NCBI RefSeq assembly: GCF_022701195.1
Contig: NZ_CP078089.1
Coordinates: 1,488,001-1,552,000, forward strand
Origin: Allobaculum mucilyticum
Lineage (GTDB): Bacteria > Bacillota_I > Bacilli_A > Erysipelotrichales > Erysipelotrichaceae
Direction of reading: 5' to 3'
DNA length: 64,000 nucleotides
This document shows, piece by piece, positions 18,106-27,083 of this stretch. Numbering within the stretch: position 1 is the stretch's first letter; the number at the start of each line of letters is the position of its first letter. The notes beneath the pieces are model-generated. The model was not told the origin of the DNA. It searched no databases and was given only the letters and a program-made list of their open reading frames with translations. Made by a program: the position numbers and the translations under genes.

Positions 18106-20631
18106 TCACGAAAGCTTGTCGGCTTCTTTTTTCAGCTTGTAGAGAATGTCGAGTGCTTCTTTTGGCGATATTTCATCGAGCTCGAGATGGTGAACCTTGT
18201 CGACGAAATCCATGCGTTTGAGATCGTCGGGATCCATCATGAACAGCGAAGTCGGAATGTGCTTAGCCGGAGAGGTCTGCTCGAATTCGTTGAGCAGGTC
18301 AGATGCCCGGTTGATGACTGTGCGCGGCAGTCCGGCGAGCTTTGCTACGTGAATGCCGTAGGATTTGTCAGCCCGGCCTTCTACGATCCGGTACAGGAAT
18401 TCGATCTCGCCTTTGTTCTCGCGAACGTCGACATGGACATTGCGCAGACTGCCGATGGTATCTTCCAGTTCGGTCAGTTCGTGATAGTGGGTCGAGAACA
18501 GCGTCTTGGCGCGGATGGCTCCGCTGATGTATTCGAGCATCGAACGGGCCAGAGCCATGCCATCGTACGTCGCGGTACCGCGGCCGATTTCATCAAAGAG
18601 AATGAGGGAATTGCTGGTGGCATGACGCAGCGCGTTATTGGCTTCCATCATTTCCGTCATGAACGTCGACTTGCCCTGGAGCAGGTCGTCGCTTGCACCG
18701 ATGCGGGTAAAGATGCGGTCGAACACCGGAAGCATGGCGCTTCGTGCCGGCACGAAACTGCCGATCTGCGCCATGATGACAATCAGTGCGTTCTGACGCA
18801 GCCATGTCGATTTGCCGCCCATGTTCGGTCCGGTGACCAGGCAGACATCGCAATCCGGACCCATGATCCAGTTGTTGGAGACAAAGCCTGGCATGCGCTC
18901 ATCGAGAATCGGGTGACGCCCTTCAATGACTTCCACTTTGCCTTCCTCGTTAAACTGCGGACAGACGTAGCCTTTTTCCGAGGCAAGCTCTGCCAGGGCA
19001 ACCAGCACGTCAACCAGAGCAAGTGCACGGGAGAGCTGATGCAGATCGCTCAGACGGCTTTTGATCGTTTCGAGCAGTTGAGAGAAGATCTGCTCTTCCA
19101 GTTCGATTTTCTTCTCCTGAGCATTGAGGATTTTTTCTTCAAGTTCCTTGAGTTCATCAAACGTGAAGCGCGCACTGTTAGCCAGCGTCTGCTTCTGCGT
19201 ATAGCCGGAGTCTTCCGGCAGCAATGAAAGCTGAGATGTGCGGATTTCAACGTAATAGCCAAAGACCCGGTTATAGCCGATCTTCAGGTTTTTAATTCCT
19301 GTCCGCTCGCGCTCTCTGCTCTCCAGCTCCATCAGGGCCTGATCGCTCTGTTCAGCAAGCGTGCGGATTTCATCGAGCTCGGCGTTATAGCCTGGCGCAA
19401 TGTAGTTGCCGTCCTTGGTGCTCAGCGGCGGCTCAGGAACGATGGCGCCTTTGATGATTTCGTAGAGATCCTGACAGCGGTTGATCTTTGAAAGCATCGG
19501 ATAGGAAGTCAGGCACGATGCCAGATCGAGAATCGGCGCTGCATGTTCGAGCGATGCGGACAGCTGCAGAACATCTCGTGGCGAGGCAGAACGGTAGCTG
19601 ATGCGCGCAGCCAGGCGCTCCAGATCGTAAATAAACGCGAGATGATCAAGAAGCTGCGCCCGCACAAGGAACGAGTCACAGAGCGTCTGTACGGCTTCCT
19701 GACGCATCTGAATCTCATGAACATCTAACAGAGGAGATTCAATCCATTCGCGGAGCAGACGGCTTCCCGGTGCGGATTTTGTCCGGTCCATGAATTCCCA
19801 CAGCGACTGGGCTCTCGAACTCGAGGAATTCGAGCGGATCAGTTCAAGATGGCTGCGGGTCTGCGGATCGAGCACCATGCTCGAAGGCGGAAAAAGCGGC
19901 GTCATCGTGGTCAGATGGTCGGCATGCTGCATGGACGTCGATTCCAGATAGCCGCAGAGAATCTGCATGGCGTTTTCGAGCAGCTTGTCTTCAAAAGGAA
20001 TCAGACGCTCATCAAACGCATCAAGTTCGACAGGCTGAGCAATCGAGAACGTCAGTCCTTCTTCCTGACGAAAAGCAGCCTGCCATGTTTTGTCCAGCTT
20101 TCTGGAGGCAACGGCTTCAAGAACGTCCAGATCATGGAGCATCGAAGTCACCACGCTCAAGGAACGTTCCACAAAGGCATAGCGCAGCTCGCCAGTCGAC
20201 AGCTCGCAAAGCAGCAGCAGAGCGCGCGTTGAATCCGTACAGATGACGGCAAGATAGTTCAGAGAACGCTTGGACGTTTCCTCTTCAATCAGCGTTCCCG
20301 GGGTAACAATTTTGATAATGCCCCGCTCAACTAGACCCTTGGCTTCTTTGGGGTCTTCGAGCTGTTCGCAGATCGCAACCTTGTAGCCCTTTTTAACCAG
20401 TCGGGAAATGTAGGACGAAGCGGCCCTGAACGGCACGCCGCACATCGGCGCCTTCTCTGCTCCGGCTGCCCGTCCGGTCAGGACCAGATCGAGTTCGCGG
20501 GAGACGGTTTTTGCGTCGTCGAAGAACATTTCATAGAAATCGCCGAGGCGGTACATCAGAATCGCATCGGGATTTTCTTCCTTGAGCTGCAGGTAGTGCT
20601 GCATCATCGGGGAGTACTTAGATTTATCCAT
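18106..20631 (-). CDS. mutS: DNA mismatch repair protein MutS
   Basis: Mismatch-sensing ATPase. 841 aa. The N-terminal mismatch domain has LGDFYEMFFDDA (the Phe-x-Glu wedge) and APMCGVPFRA. Lever and clamp regions follow, then the ATPase: TGPNMGGKSTWLRQ, DEIGRGTATYDGM and FSTHYHELTEL. AAAAGG lies six bases before ATG 20631; the ATG six bases further upstream would abut that site directly, so the inner start is preferred. Separated from mutL by 475 bp with terminators. Confidence 0.97.
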   Translation of the reverse strand: MDKSKYSPMMQHYLQLKEENPDAILMYRLGDFYEMFFDDAKTVSRELDLVLTGRAAGAEKAPMCGVPFRAASSYISRLVKKGYKVAICEQLEDPKEAKGLVERGIIKIVTPGTLIEEETSKRSLNYLAVICTDSTRALLLLCELSTGELRYAFVERSLSVVTSMLHDLDVLEAVASRKLDKTWQAAFRQEEGLTFSIAQPVELDAFDERLIPFEDKLLENAMQILCGYLESTSMQHADHLTTMTPLFPPSSMVLDPQTRSHLELIRSNSSSSRAQSLWEFMDRTKSAPGSRLLREWIESPLLDVHEIQMRQEAVQTLCDSFLVRAQLLDHLAFIYDLERLAARISYRSASPRDVLQLSASLEHAAPILDLASCLTSYPMLSKINRCQDLYEIIKGAIVPEPPLSTKDGNYIAPGYNAELDEIRTLAEQSDQALMELESRERERTGIKNLKIGYNRVFGYYVEIRTSQLSLLPEDSGYTQKQTLANSARFTFDELKELEEKILNAQEKKIELEEQIFSQLLETIKSRLSDLHQLSRALALVDVLVALAELASEKGYVCPQFNEEGKVEVIEGRHPILDERMPGFVSNNWIMGPDCDVCLVTGPNMGGKSTWLRQNALIVIMAQIGSFVPARSAMLPVFDRIFTRIGASDDLLQGKSTFMTEMMEANNALRHATSNSLILFDEIGRGTATYDGMALARSMLEYISGAIRAKTLFSTHYHELTELEDTIGSLRNVHVDVRENKGEIEFLYRIVEGRADKSYGIHVAKLAGLPRTVINRASDLLNEFEQTSPAKHIPTSLFMMDPDDLKRMDFVDKVHHLELDEISPKEALDILYKLKKEADKLS

Positions 20632-20829
20632 AGACATCCTTTTAAGTATAGCAAACCGCGCCGCTCCCTCCCTGTCCGGTCCTTTCAAATCTTCAGGGTA
20701 CTTACCCTGTTTTTCTGGCGCAGAATGCCTTAAGCCTGAAGCGCCGGAAAGCCAATTTGCGCTCTTTTTGCCTGTGCTATACTGTCAGAAATCCGCAGGC
20801 TGTCTGCGCACAGAGAAAGGGGGGCATTC

Positions 20830-22779
20830 ATGAAACAGAACATTCAGATCGGAAAGAAAGTGTATTCGACAGATTTTGGTTTCCTGTTCATTCTGTTCGT
20901 ATTCTTTCTGACCAGCTGCTTTGCCCTCTTTAACGCATTCAACCTGATTCGCAACAACGCCGGCGAATCGTATCTTCGCCGGCAGATTCTCTGGTATGTC
21001 GTCGGCTTTACCGTGATGTACATCATTTCGAAGATCCCCATGAAAAAAATCATGGACGTTCTGCCGACGGTCTACAAAATCCTGCTTGGTCTGCTGGTCT
21101 ACCTGCTGGCTTCCAGGATGCTCGACCGCTTCACCGGTCATACTCTTCCCTTTGCGCATGACGTCAACGGTGCCTACTCATGGCTCGTTCTGCCAGGACT
21201 TGGATCCTTTCAGGCTTCGGAGTTCATGAAGGTTGTTCTGATTCTGAAAACCTCGCAGATCATTACGGATTTCCAGAAGACGCATCCAGATCCGAGCTAC
21301 AAGGATGATCTGATGATGTTTCTTGAAATCTTCAAGTGGGCGCTTCTTCCAATGATCCTGATTCTTCTTGAACCGGATACCGGCGTCTTTATCATCATTG
21401 CCTTTACTTTGTTAGTGCTGCTTCTCTGTTCAGGCATTCGAAGGCTGTATATCTGGCTTTCACTTGGTTTTGTCGCTCTGGTACTTGGCGGATTCTTCTT
21501 TGTTTACTTCACAAACCCGGATCTGCTCAGCTCCATCTTCTCGGCCTATCAGATCCGACGCATCGATGCCTGGCTCTATCCCGAACGAAACGTTCTTGGT
21601 TCATCCAACCAGCTCTATACCGCTCTGCTTTCTCTTGGATCCGCCGGCCTTGGCGGTCATGGCATGCAGGCATCCATCATTGCGATTCCTGAAGCGCACA
21701 CCGACTTCATCTTTGCGGCCTTTGGCCAGTGCTTTGGCCTTGCCGGAACTTCCTTCATTCTTCTGGTCTGCATGTGGCTCGACCTGTATCTGTGCAAAAT
21801 GGCGTACAACTCCAAATCGCCATTCCCCAGACTGGTCATGGTCGGATCGATCGCAATGCTGCTGTATCAGCAGATCCAGAACCTTGGCATGATCGTCGGT
21901 CTGGTTCCGATCACCGGTATTACCCTGCCGCTGATTTCCTATGGCGGTTCATCCATTCTTTCCTACTTCATTCTCTTTGGCATCATTCTCAACATGTCGC
22001 CAGTTTCCAAACGGACCTTCCGTTTCCGCCGCTATTCGCTTAAAGCCATCTACGCAGGTGCAAAAGAAAAAGTCACTCATTTCTTTGCCCCGGATGATGA
22101 AGAAAGCAGCAGCCACGAAAACCGCTTTGACTGGCACCGTCTGATTCCCTGGCTCTCTTCTTCCAGTGAAGAAACCAGTGTGGAAAACTCCGGACCAATC
22201 CACTGGAATCTTGAAACCGATCTGATTGAGCTCGATGATCCGCATGCTGCAAAAGAAGCAGAGCAGACCTCATCTGAAACAGAAGAAAAATCCGGACAGT
22301 CTGAAGACCATCCGGAAGATGAACAGAATGACAAAAACAGTTCCAGCTCTGCAGAAACTGTTGATCTCGAACTTGGCGAAAAAACAATTCTCGTCAGTCC
22401 ATCGAATACAGAAGACAAACAGAATTCTGAGAAGAATCCTGAATCGGATGCAGCTGACTCTGATCAGTCTGAAAATTCAGAAGAATCCCATCCTTTGGCT
22501 GATATTCATGAAGGACGTACGATTCTCCATCTGCGCAGACATCGAAAACGCTTTTCACCTTCTGCAGAACATTCTGATGAAACACAGAATTCCGCTCTGA
22601 ACGAAGAAGCTGCTGATGACAGCTCTGCAAATTCAAATGGATCCAAGTCTGAATCTACAGACAGTACGGTTTCCAAAGTCGCGGTACATGGTACCGATGC
22701 TTCAGATCCGGTCAGTCAGAAGTTCAGCGAGTTCATGAATTCTGACGATGATGATCCGGATTCCCTGTTTCACATGTAA
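20830..22779 (+). CDS. SEDS-family peptidoglycan glycosyltransferase (FtsW/RodA/SpoVE type) with long acidic tail
   Basis: Polymerises lipid II glycan strands with a partner class B PBP, for septal or lateral wall. 649 aa; the SEDS core is about 1-400 with around ten membrane segments. Family motifs: WLVLPGLGSFQASEF, LEPDTGVFI (with the catalytic-type Asp), PEAHTDFIFA and PLISYGGSS. Residues about 420-649 are hydrophilic, Glu/Asp/Ser-rich and predicted disordered, which is unusual. GAAAGGGGGG precedes the ATG. No PBP gene is adjacent, so FtsW versus RodA cannot be decided. Monocistronic, with its own terminator. Confidence 0.9.
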   Translation: MKQNIQIGKKVYSTDFGFLFILFVFFLTSCFALFNAFNLIRNNAGESYLRRQILWYVVGFTVMYIISKIPMKKIMDVLPTVYKILLGLLVYLLASRMLDRFTGHTLPFAHDVNGAYSWLVLPGLGSFQASEFMKVVLILKTSQIITDFQKTHPDPSYKDDLMMFLEIFKWALLPMILILLEPDTGVFIIIAFTLLVLLLCSGIRRLYIWLSLGFVALVLGGFFFVYFTNPDLLSSIFSAYQIRRIDAWLYPERNVLGSSNQLYTALLSLGSAGLGGHGMQASIIAIPEAHTDFIFAAFGQCFGLAGTSFILLVCMWLDLYLCKMAYNSKSPFPRLVMVGSIAMLLYQQIQNLGMIVGLVPITGITLPLISYGGSSILSYFILFGIILNMSPVSKRTFRFRRYSLKAIYAGAKEKVTHFFAPDDEESSSHENRFDWHRLIPWLSSSSEETSVENSGPIHWNLETDLIELDDPHAAKEAEQTSSETEEKSGQSEDHPEDEQNDKNSSSSAETVDLELGEKTILVSPSNTEDKQNSEKNPESDAADSDQSENSEESHPLADIHEGRTILHLRRHRKRFSPSAEHSDETQNSALNEEAADDSSANSNGSKSESTDSTVSKVAVHGTDASDPVSQKFSEFMNSDDDDPDSLFHM

Positions 22780-22823
22780 CTTTCAGTTTTCTGGAATCTG
22801 AATTCCCTTTTCAAGTCCTATCT

Positions 22824-22858
22824 GACGGATATCTGATTTTCAGATATCCGTCTTTTTT
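22824..22858 (+). terminator. Terminator after the SEDS gene
   Basis: 13-bp perfect stem GACGGATATCTGA / TCAGATATCCGTC, 3-nt loop, TTTTTT. The hairpin core is a copy of the ATCTGATTTTCAGAT palindrome (22831-22845). Confidence 0.93.
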
Positions 22859-22998
22859 GCAACCTTGATTTTTTAGGTTTTCGGGTCTGAATTTTGAATT
22901 TTTGCTTTAGGAATCGTTTTTTCCAGCTTGGTCTGCTCTGCACATCATTTCTGCGATTACCTGTTCCTGTCTTCCCTGACAGGAAGAAAAAGAAAAAA

Positions 22999-23026
22999 GG
23001 CTGAGCCTAAAAAAGGTTTCTCAGCC
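22999..23026 (-). terminator. Terminator wrapped around the nadK stop codon
   Basis: Minus-strand stem GGCTGAG / CTCAGCC followed by TTTTTTCTTTTTC. The nadK TAG (23007-23009) is in the loop and the first arm encodes the last nadK codons. Confidence 0.88.
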
Positions 23027-23783
23027 GTTTGAGATAGGAATAAGGGTGGAAGCGGGCGAACCGGACTTTCTGATCACTCAGATGAATCTTAACTTCTGTT
23101 ACATCCTGCATCTGGTCGGTCATATTGTGGTCGTAGCAGAGGACCGATTCCTGCAGCGAATGTCCGCGCAGAGTAATTTCTCGATGCTGGTTGAGGATGT
23201 AGGGGTTGACCAGGGAATGCTGGTTGTTATGACTGACCGGCATGATCTGCGTCATTTCAATCACATTCAGACCATCTTCAATGACCGCACCGCCAAGAGC
23301 GCGGTTCGCACCGGTACTTCCTGCCTGGGTACTGACGCAAAGTCCGCAGGAACTGGTGCTTTCAAAGAATTCGCCGTCGATGAAAATATCGTAATAAACC
23401 GTATAGGTGAAGTTGCCGATCCGGATTTCATTGAGAGCGTGATAAGTCTTGCCGGTATTGAGAACCGCTTCGATCAGCGGATATTCTTCGATCCGGTAAA
23501 TGCCTCGGGAAATTTCTTCGATAAACAGATCAAGCTGGTCTTTTGTGTAATCTGTAAAAAAGCCAAGAGTTCCCGTATGAATTGCAGTAAACAGGATTGT
23601 TCCCAGCTGATTTTCATAATAATGAATGGCACGAAGCAGCGTTCCATCGCCGCCAATGCAGAGAACAAGGTTCGGATATTCGTCTTCCCTGTTCCACCCC
23701 AGCGTCCGGCACAGAATTTCAGAAAGTTCCGTTCCGAGCTGATTGGAATAACTGTCGTTTCTGCAGAAAACTGAAAAGTTCAT
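23007..23783 (-). CDS. nadK: NAD kinase
   Basis: Makes NADP from NAD and ATP or polyphosphate. 258 aa, typical of Firmicute NadK. The GGDGTLLRA motif lies near residue 45, followed by NEIRIGN (the conserved Asn-Glu) and the STQAGSTGANRALGGAVI substrate segment; the usual STPTGSTAY reads STQAGSTGA here. Divergent from the CYTH gene, with only about 50 bp between the starts, so promoters must be tightly packed. In other Firmicutes nadK and CYTH genes cluster with relQ and rluD; neither is here. Confidence 0.94.
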   Translation of the reverse strand: MNFSVFCRNDSYSNQLGTELSEILCRTLGWNREDEYPNLVLCIGGDGTLLRAIHYYENQLGTILFTAIHTGTLGFFTDYTKDQLDLFIEEISRGIYRIEEYPLIEAVLNTGKTYHALNEIRIGNFTYTVYYDIFIDGEFFESTSSCGLCVSTQAGSTGANRALGGAVIEDGLNVIEMTQIMPVSHNNQHSLVNPYILNQHREITLRGHSLQESVLCYDHNMTDQMQDVTEVKIHLSDQKVRFARFHPYSYLKRLRNLF

Positions 23784-23836
23784 ACGATAACTCCTTATGC
23801 CGCCATTGTATCATGTTGAAAAAGAGGTGATTTCCT

Positions 23837-24391
23837 TTGAAAGATACCGAACGCGAACTCAAAATTCTGCTCACGAAAGAGCAGTACGAAAAACTCCGGG
23901 ACCTGCTTCCGGAAGCAGTATGTCGCGAACAGACAAATACGTATTACGATACGGCTGACGGTCTTCTTAAATTTCACGGCTTTGCACTGCGCATCCGGGA
24001 TGTGAATGGAAAGCATATCATGACCGTCAAAAAACCGATGGATTCAATTACCAAATATGAATTTGAACAGGTAGTTTCTGCAGGCAGGTTTGATGATCTC
24101 CCTGCATCTGAACAGCAGTGGGGATTTGAGATGCTTGGTCTTGGCCAGATTGAACTGAAACCATTTATTTCTCTGACTACACTCCGGTGCATGAAGAAAA
24201 CAGATCAGGCTGAAATTTGCCTGGATCGGACAACCTTTGCTCACCATACGGATTATGAACTTGAATATGAATATACGAAGGATCATGACGGAATTTCCGT
24301 ATTCAATGAGCTGCTCTCAAAGGTTGGACTCCATTACGAAAAAAACTGCCCAAGCAAATTAGCCCGGGCAGTGATCGACTCAGTCGAGTGA
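23837..24391 (+). CDS. CYTH domain protein (triphosphate tunnel metalloenzyme)
   Basis: CYTH proteins hydrolyse tripolyphosphate or related triphosphates in a metal-lined beta tunnel; the physiological substrate here is unknown. 184 aa. The ExExK signature appears as ERELKI at residues 5-10, then YYDTADGLL, ALRIRDVNG, VKKPMDS (tunnel Lys/Arg residues) and ELEYEY (acidic metal ligands). The start is TTG 23837, supported by AAAGAGGTG seven to eight bases upstream; no ATG is available. Its 3' end overlaps the convergent HTH gene by 12 bp with no terminator between. Confidence 0.9.
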   Translation: MKDTERELKILLTKEQYEKLRDLLPEAVCREQTNTYYDTADGLLKFHGFALRIRDVNGKHIMTVKKPMDSITKYEFEQVVSAGRFDDLPASEQQWGFEMLGLGQIELKPFISLTTLRCMKKTDQAEICLDRTTFAHHTDYELEYEYTKDHDGISVFNELLSKVGLHYEKNCPSKLARAVIDSVE

Positions 24392-25054
24392 AAATTTATG
24401 TGTCAGACGATAGAAGAAGGATTTAGAATTATATTCTTCTTCTTTTCTTTTGACTAAATCCTGATAATTCTTCAGATTTGAGATTTCTTCTTTCATCTCT
24501 TCCTGCTTTGAAGCAAAATCATCTGTTACCTGCTGGAGAGTATCTGTCTGATCTTTCAGTTTCTGATTTTCAGATTTCAGTTCAGAAATCTGAGATTTTG
24601 AATCTTCGATCAGAGTGTTCTGTTCTTCCAGCAGAGATTTCTGTTCCTGTATCTGATCATCCTTTGTTTTCTGTTCTAGAAGGAATGTCTGTCTTGATTT
24701 ATCAAGTTCAAGGTTAAGCCGCTCCTGATAGAGCAGTTCAAGATTAGCAATTGTTTTCTCTTTTTCGGAGAGAATCGCATTCAGCTTTTCAATCTCCATG
24801 CGCAGCTCAGATTCTACCGTGGAAATCTCATGTTTTTCCTTCCGGAAATAGGTAGAAAGAATTTCCACACCTTCAGCTTTGATGGTGATTCGCTTTGTTG
24901 CGGGGTTTTTGTATTTGTAACCTTCATCAGGGTAGTTCTTAACCAGCTTTGCAACTGCTTTATCTACCGTGTTTCTGGATTTTCCAAAATGGTTACAGAT
25001 CGCGGCAATGTCCATATCGTAATAGACATCGATCGGGGAGTTTGGATTCGCCAA
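24380..25054 (-). CDS. Unrecognised protein: N-terminal HTH, central coiled coil
   Basis: About 224 aa. Residues about 15-60 look like a winged or resolvase-type HTH (DIAAICNHFGKSRNTVDKAVAKLV). From about 80 to 205 there is a continuous Glu/Lys/Gln/Leu heptad-like coiled coil, ending in a short aromatic tail (SFFYRLTHKF). The architecture resembles plasmid and phage replication-associated proteins with DUF536-like tails, but I cannot assign it. TTG 25054 has AGGTGA five bases upstream and is preferred; GTG 25063 also opens the frame but has no spaced site. The gene sits among ori-region housekeeping genes beside 1.2 kb of gene-free DNA, and its sequence is A+T rich. Possible DNA-binding structural or segregation role (inference). 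Confidence 0.7.
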   Translation of the reverse strand: MANPNSPIDVYYDMDIAAICNHFGKSRNTVDKAVAKLVKNYPDEGYKYKNPATKRITIKAEGVEILSTYFRKEKHEISTVESELRMEIEKLNAILSEKEKTIANLELLYQERLNLELDKSRQTFLLEQKTKDDQIQEQKSLLEEQNTLIEDSKSQISELKSENQKLKDQTDTLQQVTDDFASKQEEMKEEISNLKNYQDLVKRKEEEYNSKSFFYRLTHKFSLD

Positions 25055-25365
25055 AGAAATCACCTGCCTGTAAATACTCGAATCTATGTATAACTGCGCC
25101 TGCCGATGGATTATATCATAAGAAAATCAGATTTCATCCAGAAGGTATGATCGGACAGCAGCAGAAATCTGAAAATCACATGCGAATTCATTTTAATGAC
25201 TTGATCTGCAGAAAACAAATCCGACAAATCACATGAGTGGCAGATTTTTCCTTTGAATAAAAGCAATTCAGAAGACAGCAAAAGAGACAGCAGCGGAAAA
25301 ATTTCCCGGTCCGATCTGATTTTCATAACATGACAGAGACCTCTTCTGATCTTTCCTGCCATTCA

Positions 25366-25445
25366 ATATGAATCGAGACAGGAACAAGCAGAAATCAAAT
25401 ACCTGAATTCAGATTTAATTTCACTTCAAATCTCTCGATTCATAT
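25366..25445. repeat. 13-bp inverted repeat with 54-bp spacer
   Basis: ATATGAATCGAGA at 25366-25378 and its exact complement TCTCGATTCATAT at 25433-25445. It could form a large hairpin or be a paired protein site. Confidence 0.6.
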
Positions 25446-25726
25446 GAGCGGTTCAAACAGACAAGTGCGGATACGAATAAATATCTGAATTGGCTGAAAT
25501 ATAATATTTCCCGATCATATCTATCGGCAGATTTATGGAAATCTATTTCTGATTTTCATAACCAGGTTGGAAGAATAGAATTTCGTTCATATGAACAGCC
25601 GTCAAAACAGTTGCATTTCCAAATTTCCTGATTCACATCAAATCTGCACGATCATATGATCAAGGAGATTGAATTGAACGATGGGAATCAATCTGCCACT
25701 TCTCTCTTCTCCCTCTATCTGAATTT

Positions 25727-25741
25727 CAGATATAGCAATTT
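25727..25741. repeat. ATCTGA/TCAGAT palindrome
   Basis: ATCTGAATTTCAGAT, same family as the copies in mutL, dnaX and the SEDS terminator. Confidence 0.65.
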
Positions 25742-26218
25742 TCTCTTACGTATTCCAAATCAGATCAGATATCAGCCTGTTCCTATTCAATCTTCCTGAT
25801 CGTGTGATTCGTCAGATAGTGGCTTTTGCCTCCGAATTTACCTTTCTTCCTCTACTGAAAGGTGCGCTTTTCTTATTAATTTTTCGTATGAAATTCCTTT
25901 TTCTGCGTTTTCCCATTCATCTCTCTTTTCAGATATATTCCTGGCTTCTTTCCTCCTTTTCTGATCGATAGATCTTATTCACATGACTGAACAGACGAAA
26001 GAAAAGGTGAATCGTGCTGCTGATTAAGCTCTGCACCATTCACCTTCTGATTTCCTGTCTTATTCCTGTTTTATCCTGATTTTGGATATGATTTTCCTTA
26101 TTTAATGCAATTTCTCATCGGATATAGGGTCTGAATAGGGGATTTCCCGAAATATCTATTCATATTTCCCTTCTGAATTCCTATATTTACCTGATTTTCT
26201 AATATGAAATTCAGATAT

Positions 26219-26803
26219 CTATTCTTTTGTGCGTCCTGCAAAGGCTTTTGAGAGCGTTTTTGCATCTGCATAATCAAGTTTTCCGCCAAATGGGATGCCC
26301 GAAGCGAGTCTGGTGACCAGAACACGGTCTGAAAGCAGCCTGGAGAGGTATAAAGCAGTGGTTTCGCCATCCTGTGTAGGGTCAAGAGCCAGAATAACTT
26401 CCTCTGTATCATCGTTAATACGGTCTTCCAGGGCATCAATATTCAGCTGATCAGGCAGAATGCCTTTCTGAATGTTAATTGTGCCGTGCAACACGTGATA
26501 AACGCCCTTATATTCGTTCATGCTTTCGATGGTATAGAGGTCTTTTTCGCTCTGAACGACGCAGATCTGGTTCTTATTGCGCTCAGGATCGGAACAGATC
26601 TCGCATTCATCCTCTTCTGTAAGGTTTCCGCATACTTTGCAGTGCTTCAGATTGGAGGCTTTCTTGAATGCGTCGATCATCTGCTCTTTCTGATCATCAT
26701 CCCAGCCAAGAATAGCAAACGCCATTCTCTCTGCACTTTTCATACCAACGCCGGGAAGCTTATGAAGCTCCAGGATCAGATTTTCAAAACTAGCAGGATA
26801 CAT
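26219..26803 (-). CDS. recR: Recombination mediator RecR
   Basis: Works with RecO and RecF to load RecA on SSB-coated gaps. 194 aa. Helix-hairpin-helix LPGVGMKSAERMA, four-Cys zinc finger CKVC...CEIC, and Toprim segment VILALDPTQDGETTALY. Normal length. It lies 280 bp after dnaX; the nucleoid-associated gene ybaB/ebfC usually found between them in Firmicutes is absent. The start has only a weak upstream GAGA-type site. Confidence 0.96.
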   Translation of the reverse strand: MYPASFENLILELHKLPGVGMKSAERMAFAILGWDDDQKEQMIDAFKKASNLKHCKVCGNLTEEDECEICSDPERNKNQICVVQSEKDLYTIESMNEYKGVYHVLHGTINIQKGILPDQLNIDALEDRINDDTEEVILALDPTQDGETTALYLSRLLSDRVLVTRLASGIPFGGKLDYADAKTLSKAFAGRTKE

Positions 26804-27083
26804 AGATTTCTCTCTTTCTTCATATATGACAGGCAGATTCTTGCAGGGATATCTCTTCTTTAAATGTGATAATCCGATTCTGGCTTCTGTTCCCTTTTTT
26901 TCTGAATATCTGATTTTCCAATTTAGCGGAAGATATTCGGAATTGGTGATCAGAAAAGGGAAGTAAGCTTTGAATCTTATATTTCTTTCTTTCTGAATCT
27001 GCCTTTACAGAGTATTTATTCGTTTAATGATCTGATCTTCATCAGATATCGTCTGAAAATTCAGATATATCCAGGGGTAATTG

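Larger units (their letters stand above)
25055..26218. other. 1.2 kb gene-free region with many short palindromes
   Basis: A+T rich, with no ORF that has a ribosome site. It contains ATCTGA/TCAGAT family motifs (for example 25727-25741), several CATATG-centred palindromes (near 25440, 25590 and 25655), and a 13-bp inverted repeat. It lies between recR and the HTH coiled-coil gene, both reading leftward. No tRNA or known RNA was recognised. Confidence 0.6.

Noticed and set aside
17719-19227. Long plus-strand reading frame (about 500 codons) through the mutS 3' half
   Set aside because: It is antisense to a clear mutS, has no ribosome site, and its residues match no family; codon bias of mutS keeps the opposite strand open.
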